64,000 bases of DNA from Staphylotrichum longicolle (Eukaryota > Ascomycota > Sordariomycetes > Sordariales > Chaetomiaceae): NCBI GenBank assembly GCA_019096155.1, contig JAHCVI010000001.1, positions 13,479,243 to 13,543,242 on the forward strand, written 5' to 3'. Each line of letters starts with the position of its first letter. The stretch's first letter is position 1. The position numbers and the translations under genes were made by a program. Shown here in pieces: positions 43,086 through 52,824 of this stretch. The notes under the pieces were generated by a model. The model was not told the DNA's origin. It made no database searches and saw nothing but the letters and a program-made list of their open reading frames with translations.

Positions 43086-43656
43086 AGAAAATCGAAGAAG
43101 ATGGCTCCAGTGGTAGAGGTAAGGAACGGAAATGATCGGGGAATTAAGGTGGGAGGAAGAAGTTGAGGGAAGCCAAATCGTGGAAGGAAAGAGTTGGCAG
43201 AGCCACGCGAGCTGAAAGTGATCAGCGAAAAGTGGGGCCATCGTGAAGAGGAACTGAACAGGAACTAAACAACGGAACAGCACACTCGGGTGGTGGAAAC
43301 AGAACCTGATTCGATTGACTTAAGCGTCTTCGAGAAAAATCAAGACATGCCCACGCGCCGCAGTTCCTGCCCCTCAACTTGAGGCTTTGAGCTAAGTGCA
43401 AACAACCAAGAACAGAGAGCAAGAGGCTTGGGGCAAGAGGCAACAGGGAAACTGGCGCGGTGACCGGGACCAGCGCTGAGACAGATCACTGTCTCAACAA
43501 CGGAGATTAACCGCGCAGAGGACATTGATTCAATTGCTCTATCTTCCAGTGTGTCCCATCAAGCGTGACCAAAAGTCAATTCTCCCGCCCTCATCCTTGA
43601 AGACTCAGCTTCCCCCGCTATCCTGTCAAGATATTTCTTGACTTGCGGTTTCTTCT
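43086..43656. other. Upstream side of the relic
   Basis: Would be exon 1 and promoter of the minus-strand relic. An open minus frame (42921-43283) gives a hydrophobic, aromatic sequence unlike the basic exon 1 of the paralogues. No feature is supported. Confidence 0.4.
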
Positions 43657-44235
43657 CTACTGCCTTGCAGGCGTCCCCTCCTTTAGAGCTTGAATAACTT
43701 GCTGGATCTTCTGGTTGTTCGCCTTCTGGTGGACAAGCTCGCGGAACATTGCCCTCTTCATCTCGCAAACATCGGCCCGAAGCAGCAGATTGTCCTGAGA
43801 AAGCTGCTGGATACGTTTTCCTTGCTCCTTGACTTTGCAGCGCAAAGATTCCTCTGTCCAGATGAGGGCCTTTTCGAGAATCCTGACCCGCTCCCTGAGG
43901 TTGATCATTTTAAGCTGCGGCTTTGTCTTTGCGGCCTTGTGGCTGCGGTGGGACTTGCGGGTTTCAGACTGTTTTTGTGTTACACCCCAACGACCAATAT
44001 AGTTTTCAAAATTTCCTTGCAATAATCATACCCGATACTGAGGAGGTGTTTTATTAGTTGCGGGCAACTCTGTGGTGCTCGCGTGTGGAATCGTCTGGGC
44101 AGAAGCAGTCCCAAGGTCTCCATCGCTGGTTGAGGTGGTCCCGGCAGCTTGAGCAGCACGCCTTGCGGCAACCTTGGCCTTCCTTCGTCTTTTGTATTGA
44201 AGGCGACGGTGCACCTGGAATTTCACGTTTCCCAT
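43657..44235 (-). CDS. Orphan protein 1: basic N-terminus and long coiled coil
   Basis: Exons 44235-44032 and 43968-43657 with a 63-nt intron (GTATGA..AACAG), 171 aa. The N-terminus is very basic (VHRRLQYKRRRKAKVAARRA), followed by a Ser/Thr/Ala linker. The second exon gives a basic start (RKSHRSHKAAKTKPQLK) leading directly into a coiled coil (LRERVRILEKALIWTEESL, QQLSQDNLLLRADVCEMK). The layout is reminiscent of bZIP proteins, but no bZIP N-x7-R signature is present. It has the same general design as the genes at 45729, 49183 and 51768, though sequence homology to them is not certain. Nucleic-acid binding is a guess. No family is recognised. Confidence 0.6.
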
Positions 44236-45728
44236 GGTGCAAGCTTGACTCAGCGGTGGACTGTCGTGAGCTCGAGGATGATTGCTGAGACGGTGATGGA
44301 TCCTGGAATGCGCGGGACCACCTCGGCTACAAATACAGGTGGGGAGAACTGCAGGGTTGAGGAATGATCTGTTGATTCGATCGCGGCCACGTTGATGAAA
44401 GAACATTGCACGGCGCATTCTCTTCCTCACCCCGACCAGGCGAGAGTGGCCGAGTGAAGGTGGGGTGGCCGTTGAGACCCAGGAGTGTCGGTGGAGTGGG
44501 TCACCTGCCCCACACACTGGAGGTAAGGGACTCAAACCGGAAAATAACTTGACTCTTTACTTGTGCTGTTCTCCTGCTCACACATGCTACCCACCATCAC
44601 TCACGGGGAATAAAAGACCGACTCAACAGCTCTGGAAAACCAGGGCTTTTGTAACTCTTAGACGACATCACTGATCACGCCCAGGTTCAATTGTTTGCCG
44701 AGGCACTTCAACTTTTCGCGACTTCAACGAAGGGAGTTCGAGAACGATGAAAGGGGTGTCAGTCTCGGCAGGGATGGAGACAAAAGAAGATGTCAGTGTT
44801 GCAGATGGATATATAGGTCTTAAGAATAAGTATCCAAGAGTCCATCATTCCGGTCCGATAAAATGAAGCAGCTCAAAGTCGGTACACCTCCTCGCTCTTG
44901 TTTTCCTCACTGTCTTGTCATGGTGAATCAGCGGCCGCCTACCACTTTTAGTATTGATAGATAGTTATTGTTGGTCATGTCACTTCTTTTTCATTGCACA
45001 AACAATCAGGAATGTAGTTGCAAACTTTGTTGTCCAATGTCATTCTTTTCTGAATGCGTCTTGAGAAAGGGTCTGTTGAGCTGCGGTGCTGAACACTGCA
45101 TTGGCTTGGACAGGGAACTTGATGTTTCCTTAGGCTAAAAACTCCTGCTTAACTACTGCCGGTGGTTCACATTGGATCAATGAAGAGTCCACTGATCTCG
45201 TCCTTTTCTTTTCGGGCAAAACTCAGGGTTTCCATGTGGTTGGTTTGAGGGAGACAAATCCAAGCTGCTTCCCATTTTGGCGGTTCTTGTTGACCCCCGT
45301 GGCCTGCTGGTCACGGCTGAGCTCAAAAGTTATCGATTCGTTGACATTTCGTTCTTTCCTTCTTGGTCTTCCATCTGAACATGAGCGATTCGCCCCACTG
45401 GAACTGGCAACCCGGTGCGATTTATTTCGCTCGCGGCTTTTGTTATTGTGATCTATTGATTCCTATTGTGGTTATTTCACTGCTATTGTGGCACTGGGGA
45501 AAAAAAAATCCCAATCAGTGGATTGGCAGCCCACCTGCTTTGCTATTTAATCGGCCACCAGCCTCTTGTTCTCCTTTTCAGTTATCCATCAACCTCGCAA
45601 CCAGTTCTCCGACCGACCGCGCTTACCCGCCCTTCCGACCAGATTTCGCTATTTTCGCGTGTTATTTTGCTCTCTTCTCACTGGTCTTCTTTCTAATTCT
45701 TCTTTCCTTTCTCGAGGCCCAAAGAAAA
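44236..45728. other. Divergent intergenic region of two orphan genes
   Basis: 1.5 kb between orphan gene 1 (minus) and orphan gene 2 (plus). AT-richer than the flanks. Repeated CTATTG words (three between 45450 and 45490) precede gene 2; similar CTATTG/CTATTCAC words precede gene 3. No gene is supported. Confidence 0.4.
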
Positions 45729-47343
45729 ATGGTTTATCCCAAGGCTTACAAGAAGCGCGCCCGGCGAACGGCTGAGAGACGCGCGGCTGCCGAGCTCGCC
45801 CAGCAGAAGGCTAATGAGAACAAGGTAAGTTGACTTGTTGTTCCAAGTCTCACTTGCCGTCGCGCTAAAATCCTCTAGGTTGACGACGAGATGGATGTTG
45901 ATGATGGTTGTTCCAAGAACCATCCGGCTGCGCAGGATGATATTTCCAGCACCTTGGTAAGTCCTCTCCAGATCCAGAGCGCCATCATACGCTGTCGTTT
46001 CTCTTTCCTCTTCACCACTGCCCCACAATCTTCCGGGCATAGACCACAGCCGCCTGAAAACATCAAGAGATTGACCTTGATCCCAATCACCCGGTCTGGA
46101 CCTGTGCGCCAGACTGACCGATTGGGCAATCTCTTGCATGAGAGGCTGTCTGGTGGGGCGGTTCGAAAGCGAAAGCTCCGGACCGTTCTGGCTCTCCAAA
46201 TCGTGGTCTCCAGACCATGTAATTTCAGAGTAGCCTCCATCCAGTTGTCCACATGGAAGAATCACCAGCTACACCTTTCGGTGTCAGGTCGGGAGCCGTT
46301 GCTTGGCAGCGCGGCTTCATGCGCAGACTGTTTGACTGTGGAGGAACCCAGTTCCGAAATTTGTCAGGCTGGATGATGCAGTGTTCCCTTGCGTTTCTGG
46401 CATGACTTACTCAGCTTTGTTTCTATTGCTGACTGGACTTAGACCGCAAATGATGGGACCGAAATGGCGGCGAAGTCCACTCAGAATGACGACAACCTCG
46501 CTGTTGATCCCTTCAACATGACCGACATTACCGAGGCACTTGAGGCTGCTGTCCGCCATACCACCAGAGACAACCTCGATACTCTCATTCGCACGGCCGG
46601 CCGCGACGTGGACACTCTGCTCAACTTGGCCACAAACGGCCAACACCCCCAGCAAGCCTCAAACGTCACTTTTGCGGCCGTCATCCATCGTGTGCACCAG
46701 TTGGGATGACGCATTCAAGGCCCAGGTCGAGAGCAACCATGCGCACAAAATACAATGGGAACATGTCCGCAGCCTCTACCATCGTGTCGCTGCCCTCGAG
46801 GGTCTCCGGACCGCCCAGCCCGCCGCCACCACCGTGGCCAATGTGGAGCAGGGGAACAATGCGTGCTACAGCACCATGTTCGCCACACTGAACGCCCGCA
46901 TCGACGCTCTGCAGACGACGCTCTCCGATCTGCAGGCGACCATCAACCGCGCCGCGCGCCCCCACCGCAGCGGCCAGAGGGGCGACGATGACGGCGAGGA
47001 CGACGACATCATGAAGAGGGTTTTCGAGCGCATCAAGCAAGTCAGCCAGTTGCGCGAGGATGCGGAGGCCAACCGCTTCGAGCAGGCCGACATGGACAGC
47101 GAGGCAAGGGTCGACGAGATCAGCGACAACCAAGACGAGCTGGAGGAGAAGCTCAATGTTATTGAGCAAGACAAGGACGAGATGAACCGCAAGCTGGGAC
47201 GGATTTGTCTGTTCCTTATCGGACACCTCACTGGTGATCTGACCAAGGACGAGGTATGCGGCCGTTGATTTTGTTGTGTCTGTGCCTTCTGCTAACACAA
47301 CCTGCATCAGCTTGTCGAACGTCTCCGAGAGCTCATTTACTGA
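45729..47343 (+). CDS. Orphan protein 2: basic N-terminus, acidic linker, coiled coil (1-nt frame break)
   Basis: Exons 45729-45824, 45879-45956, 46443-47253 and 47311-47343, about 338 aa. Exon 1 codes a basic helix (KKRARRTAERRAAAELAQQK); exon 2 an acidic piece (VDDEMDVDDG). Exon 3 codes DITEALEAAVRHTTRDNLD, RIDALQTTLSDLQATINR, an acidic DDDGEDDD stretch and a coiled coil (NQDELEEKLNVIEQDKDE); exon 4 ends LVERLRELIY. Exon 3 is 811 nt: the frame before about 46690 ends at TGA (46707), while the coiled coil is one base out of phase. The gap is too short for an intron (28 nt), so one base is extra or the gene is broken. The gene at 49183 is a clear paralogue with identical exon phases. Intron 2 (486 nt) contains the conserved block. 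No family is recognised. Confidence 0.65.
46090..46333 (+). repeat. Intron-borne repeat block, copy B
   Basis: Lies inside intron 2 of the gene at 45729 and matches 42641-42871 in inverse orientation over about 240 nt, roughly 65-70% by eye. A weaker match lies in intron 2 of the gene at 49183 (about 49695-49975). Confidence 0.85.
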
Positions 47344-49182
47344 TCTCGGGAGGGTTGCCTGGCAGCATTGGGGAGACAGGTTGAGTCGCGCCTGGCATGC
47401 CGATTTGGTGGAGGATCCTAGGTCACGCTGTTTTTCTGCCCTTTCATACTTGTCTCGACCATGATGGGCCTGCTGTTGTTTGAGGGGTATCTGTTTGTAT
47501 CTGTGTCAATAAAGCTTCTGGGACAGACTCTCGTCTGTAGCGACGGGCATCTGATGTTCCTCCTCACCACTGACCCAATTATGGTGAAGCGCAGGACAGG
47601 ACGGCCCTGACCGTATCCATCCACAGCAAGCATACGCTCGCATAAAATAGCTAACGTCGTGTCAAAAGTCTCCATGTTTATCTTCTCGTGTTTAACTTTG
47701 TAGTCAATCTCAAACCCGCGACTGCACCTCGCTGGAACACTCCAAAAACTCTTCGGTATCTTGTTCGAGTTCTAGGATCTCAGCCTTGTCCAAACCAGCT
47801 CTTCCCGAAAGACAAAGTTTCGGATTCACTTGTTCTCCGTCCCACTGAGTCCAGCGGGAAAAATGCCATTCTTGTGCTTCTTTCCGGTTGTGTTGCGGCT
47901 ACCTGCAATAGATTGAGCAAGCCCGGGAGCGCGCACCCTCTTGCCTTTGCAAATTTTATACAAAACAAGAGAATATTCTGCTTCAGCTCCTGAGTTGCTT
48001 TGTTCTGATAGCTGAGGCCCTCTGCAACCCTCGTCTCCTCGAAGAGTTAGGCTGTGACACGGCCTCTGGCGCAATTGCCTCGACTCCTGTCCGGTTGGGC
48101 CGATTCTGCGGAGCGCTTTACCGCAACCTCAGGTTTCTTCTGTCCTGGCGCTGAAGGTGGCGGCAGCTTGAAGTGTCTCCGTTCCCGTGCAACTTTCGAG
48201 TCGTGTATTTGAGTGCAAATTTAGAGGAAGTGCTGTGGGCGGACTTTTGAGAGGAGGGTCCAGCTGGAGTTGCTGGAGAAGGGCAGAAAAGTGAACTGCT
48301 TGTGAATCGTCAATCCCATCTTCCAAAGTCACAAACAAAACCGGAAGTTTCAGGCCACACGAACCTCCCCAACGTTGAAGTCATCAACAAAAGTACAATT
48401 GCATAAGAATTGCCCCCAAGTGTCTGCTCAAAGCCAAACATGTGTGCAATTTTGCTGCCGAGATGAAAAAATTCCTTCCATTTTCCCATCCCAGTGTTGC
48501 TCATTTTGCTGTCACCGGCGCCAAGACGGAGCGCAGTGGGGCTGACGGCGACAGGCGGAACGGCCCGAGAAACGGATCCGTGGTGGGGCCGGAAAGTTTT
48601 CCCAGTTGGGAACCGACCTCAGTTGATCATCATCGATTTTAATTCTGTGGGAGGGTCAGGAATCAACAGCACAAAACTCAAAAACACGGAAACTGATTGA
48701 GAATTGAGCAGAATCAACAGGCTGGGTCTGTTCAAGTAAGGGAAGTGGGTTCATGTTGAGAAAACCATTAAGCTGCACTTGTCTGGGTCAGAAAATCCGA
48801 GGAAATCCTGACAGCGCTGATTTCCAGTCGCGTTTATTTTTCCAGCGCGCTCTTTCCAACACACGATCACGCTGCCCCACTTAAACTGCTATTCACTCGC
48901 TATTCACAGCTTTTCGAGCTATTGTTCTCTATTCACTGCCTTCCAATTTATTGTTCCTAAATTCTTCCTATTGTACAATCACCGCGAATCACTGGCCCCA
49001 CTTCTTTTGGGTATTTCAACACCCTCTCTCTCCTGTTCCCTTCTCCCCAAATCTTTCTTTCACCCACAACTCGCAACTCGACCTCCAGCCACAAGCTTCC
49101 ACAGTCTTCTTCCTTCTCCGAGTCCACTCACCCTTTCTTCCTGAGTCCGATTCATTTGCCTCTTCTCACTTGATCAGCCACC
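47344..49182. other. Intergenic, 1.8 kb, between orphan genes 2 and 3
   Basis: Holds a poly(A)-like signal for gene 2 at its left and the promoter of gene 3 at its right, with CTATTCAC/CTATTG words between 48890 and 48980. No coding or RNA gene is supported in between. Confidence 0.4.
47508..47513 (+). terminator. Poly(A)-signal-like AATAAA
   Basis: AATAAA 165 nt after the stop of the orphan gene at 45729. Motif only; fungal signals are degenerate. Confidence 0.35.
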
Positions 49183-51125
49183 ATGGTTAGAGGCAGGTAC
49201 AACGACAACAGGCGCGCTCTGTTCCGTGCCAACGCTGCGCGGATTGCGGCCCCCGACGAGGTAAGCAATTTTGCGACACCGTTTGTTTTCATCTTCCTCC
49301 TTCTCAAATCTTGACATGAAGTTGGGCAAAGGCTCGACTCTCCAGTCACCTCCGCAAGACAGAGTACTGAATACCATGAAGCTGACAAACTCCCGACATT
49401 TCGCAGGATACCAACATGGACGTCGACGTTGAAACTGTCGCCGAGTCGTCTGTCGCTACAACCGCAAACGCAAACAACTTTGATCCCACTGTAAGTCCAT
49501 CGATCAAACGCACTCGCACCACCTTCCTTCATTCAGACGCAATTGCACTTCCTCACCTACACTCCTACCTCCATCGATGCATCCAGCCCCAAACATTCCT
49601 CTTCTCTGTGTTTCTGCCACAAACTTCTCCGGGGCGTAAAATTTGGCCTACTCCTCCCATGGCGGAATCTTTTCATTTTATCTCTGTCTCTCGGCTTGGA
49701 CTTCTTGCGCCAAGCTGAACCGACAGAGGGGTTCTATGCCGGGACTTGGGTCCTGGGGTGGTCTGAGCTCCACCTGTCCTTCGTGGTTCGGGGGGGCAAC
49801 ACGACCGGGCTCTGCACGCTGCGGCCATTCTTCGCTTTGTCAGTTTCGGCCCAGCGTTGCAATCCCTCCCCAGTTGCTCCGGGAAGATCTCTAGTCCTTA
49901 CTGCAGCTGGCCGACGGCGGTGTTTGGGGTGACACCGTCGGGCTGGGTTGACAGGCGCATGCGGCTTAGACGGCGTACAGCTGTGGAGCTTGGAAAGTTC
50001 GCGTAGAGGTTATCCGCAGATGGACCTTGCTCCGGGCTAGAGATGCAGCAACACACTCTGGAATGCTCTGGCGGATGACTTACTCAGCCTTGGTTTCCAT
50101 TGCTGACTGGACTCAGACTGCAGGTATCACCGCCGAAGACAGCGCGCCCATGGCCAGTGAGCAGGACGACGCTGGTGACGAGGATTCCGAGACGCTTAAT
50201 CTCGACTCAATTGCAGAGGCCTTGACCGTCGCTGTGAACGACCACTCGGATGAGAATTTGGCTGCTCTGCTCCATGCCGCTGATTTCGACGCCGGCACCC
50301 TGGCAAACTGGGCCCTCGACAACCACAACATCGGCAGATCTGCTACACTTCTCTTGAGCACCGCCGTCATGTTGTCCGATGTCAAAACCAGTGATGCAGA
50401 GAGCAAGGCCGCTGAGGCGCACAGCAAGGCCGCTGAGGCGCACGACAAGGCCGCCGAGGCTCACAACAAAGCTGTCGCCGCTGGACACAACTGCGACGGC
50501 ATCTTCAAGCACAGCCACGAGAACGCCCAGGTCATCCTCACGCAAGCCGCCCATCTCGGCCGGCTCGAGCACCGCGTCACCGCCCTCGAGGGGCTCCCTC
50601 CCATCCCCTCCGCCTCCGCCCCCAACGACATGGCCGAGGCCGACCAGAACACCACCCTCCGGCGCCAGCTGGCCGCCACCAACGCCCTCCTGCAGGCTGT
50701 CGAGGAGCAGCTCGACAAGCACCGCGAGGTCGCCCTGCTGCTGCCCACCCTCGGCCGTCTTGACGCCATGAACGAGCTGATGGGCCGCATGCAGCTGCTC
50801 GCCGAGTTGCGCGAGCGGGCGGAGACGGACCAGTTTGAGCGGAGGGACCGCGCCCGCTGCCAGGAGGTGGACGGCTTCCGCGCCCAGCTCGCCACGTCGA
50901 GAAAGGAGAACGCCGCGACGACGGCTGTTCTCACCGAGGTCCTGTTCCAGTTCAGACGGATGCGGATGTACCTCATCGCCTTTTTTGAGGGCGATCTCAC
51001 TCGGGAAGAGGTATGTTGTTGGGTCTGGTCTAAACTCAACTTGGTCTTCTTGCTGACATGTGATGGAACAGTTGAAGGAGCGCTTTGCGGAGCTCCGGGT
51101 GTCCGGTGCCACCGCGGGCTGTTGA
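49183..51125 (+). CDS. Orphan protein 3: intact paralogue with coiled coil
   Basis: Exons 49183-49260, 49407-49490, 50117-51010 and 51072-51125, 369 aa, all phases 0. Exon 1 is basic (RYNDNRRALFRANAARIAA); exon 2 has the shared NMDVDVE motif. Exon 3 starts with an acidic segment and SIAEALTVAVNDHSDENLAAL, matching DITEALEAAVRHTTRDNLDTL of the gene at 45729. Next come four 7-residue repeats of the SKAAEAH type, a helix LEHRVTALEGLPP, and a coiled coil LAELRERAETDQFERRDRAR. The end of exon 3, LIAFFEGDLTREE, matches LIGHLTGDLTKDE of the paralogue, and exon 4 (LKERFAELR) matches LVERLRELI. Function unknown. Intron 2 is 626 nt, the longest here. Confidence 0.75.
50402..50485 (+). repeat. Four 21-bp tandem units coding heptads
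   Basis: Units begin at 50402, 50423, 50444 and 50465; the first two are identical, and each codes a heptad of the type SKAAEAH. Lies inside exon 3 of the orphan gene at 49183. Confidence 0.85.
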
Positions 51126-51767
51126 AGCTTTTCGCGGGCGTGGGAGGTTGTCTGAGGGCTGTCTGAGGAGCTTGTCACTCATGTGCCCATGCAGAAGGGT
51201 TACGGCAGATCATTATGGGCATGATTTGGTGTTTGTGGCGTTTGGTTGCTGGGAGGATCGGGATGGTCGATGATACCCAGGCATCTGTGTGGCGTTTGTG
51301 ATTAAGCTTTTACTGCGAGAAATTTCACCGTATTATCAAAACTAAAACCTGCCATCCTCGACGGCAGCCTGAATGAAGATGCCTGTTTCGCATGTTATCT
51401 TCGAATCCCGTGAAACTTTAGTCTTTATTGAATGGACTTGGCTCGTTGTCTTTTTGACCCCAAAAAATGCACTGACAGACTGGTGGAACAAGACATCGCG
51501 GCTATTTCTGAGCCCTGGAATTCCTGAAGGGGAAGCCTGGCGAAACAAACAAAGACAGAACCATCTCATCCGCTGCAGTTGTCCGTTGCCTGCCAACGAC
51601 GACGCTTTCAAGTGGCATCCTTGACTCGCCACACACCGCTTCGTCCCAAAACGAAACATTTCCATTCGCTGAATCGAGCGACTTTTCTTGCGTCCAGAGG
51701 CACCGGGCATCCTGGACTTGGAGCAAACAATCCAACTTTCTTCCTTTCATTATCGACCGCCCTCGCC
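51126..51767. other. Intergenic between orphan genes 3 and 4
   Basis: 642 nt with no supported gene or RNA; likely the gene 3 3' UTR and gene 4 promoter. Confidence 0.4.
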
Positions 51768-52373
51768 ATGACTCGCAGCGAGAAAAGAAAGAAGAAGCAA
51801 GTTGCGCGTGATGCCGCTCGTACGCGCGCCCTCGAAGCTGCCCTCGCACATGCAACACGCGCCGAGCGCGCCGCCCGCCGAGCTCTCAAAAAAGAGCATC
51901 GACAAAACAGGCCAATGTCGGACTCAGAAGACAGGGAATGGAAACCAGCCCGCCAATCCCACCATCCACCACGGCCCCTGGTTCCGCCTGTTGCCTACCC
52001 GGTAAGTATCTACTAGCCAACAGCAAACACGCACACACTCACGCACCCGCGAAGCTAACCATGAACTCAGCCAACCCAGACAAACAGCCACCACATCGAC
52101 ATCGGTCCTGGCCACGGACCTCTGAGACCCACAGCAGACGCCGCCATGGCAGACGAGATCAGGAGCCTCGGGCAGATTGTGATGGACCAGCAAGACCGCA
52201 TCGACAGGCTGGAGGAACGGGAGAAACGGACTGCAGACGTGCTTGAGGCCGTGTGCAAGCTCGCGTTGGAGACGGCGCAGAGTGTGGGGAACACACAGGT
52301 ACGTTTAGCCCTTTGCTGTTGACAGTATGGGCTGGCTTTCTCGGGAAGAGTGTGGTGTTGACAGGACGGGTAG
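51768..52373 (+). CDS. Orphan protein 4: short basic/coiled-coil protein
   Basis: Exons 51768-52001, 52071-52298 and 52365-52373, 156 aa. The N-terminal 45 residues are strongly basic and helical (MTRSEKRKKKQVARDAARTR, RAERAARRALKKEHRQ). A Pro/His linker leads to a coiled coil in exon 2 (EIRSLGQIVMDQQDRIDRL, EEREKRTADVLEAV), and a two-codon last exon gives DG-stop. Splice ends are regular. It shares the general plan of the other cluster members but not their MDVD motif or exon layout. The final intron could be retained with a similar short end, so the C-terminus is uncertain. No family is recognised. Confidence 0.6.
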
Positions 52374-52824
52374 CAAGTGGCGGAGTTCAGCAAGGCGATG
52401 GGGGATACGTGATCGTTTGGAGCTTCGTCGCCGGATGAGACAAGCGACGTGTCTTTAGTATAGGATCATTTGGGAGTTTGGGATCAGCGACAGAGGAGCA
52501 TGCCAGCATTGCAGAGACAGCCATCGTGGGATTTAAAGCAATCAACAAAAGCAAAGCAGAACAATAACTCGGGGAAAGGAAATAAACTCTGTGGGTAATT
52601 TCCATTGCCGTCAGAACCCGAAGTAGTCTCACAAGTACAAACTCCACCCACCCTTGTCTCCCGAAGTCTAAACGATCTCCCAGTTTCCCTCCAAGAATCC
52701 AAAACCCTAAGCAAACGACCCAGACATCCGATTCTCCAAAGATAACCCCTGAGTATCCCAATCTCCAAATATACTGCCCAAAGCTCTAAACATAGAAACA
52801 AGAAAAGAAGATTCCAACCAAGCC
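52374..52824. other. Convergent intergenic region
   Basis: 3' flanks of orphan gene 4 (plus) and the glucan synthase (minus). Nothing else recognised. Confidence 0.45.

Noticed and set aside
42300..52373. Reading the orphan cluster as Spok- or HET-type killer genes
   Set aside because: None of the proteins shows a nuclease, kinase, HET or NLR domain; only general coiled-coil character is visible, so no such name is justified.
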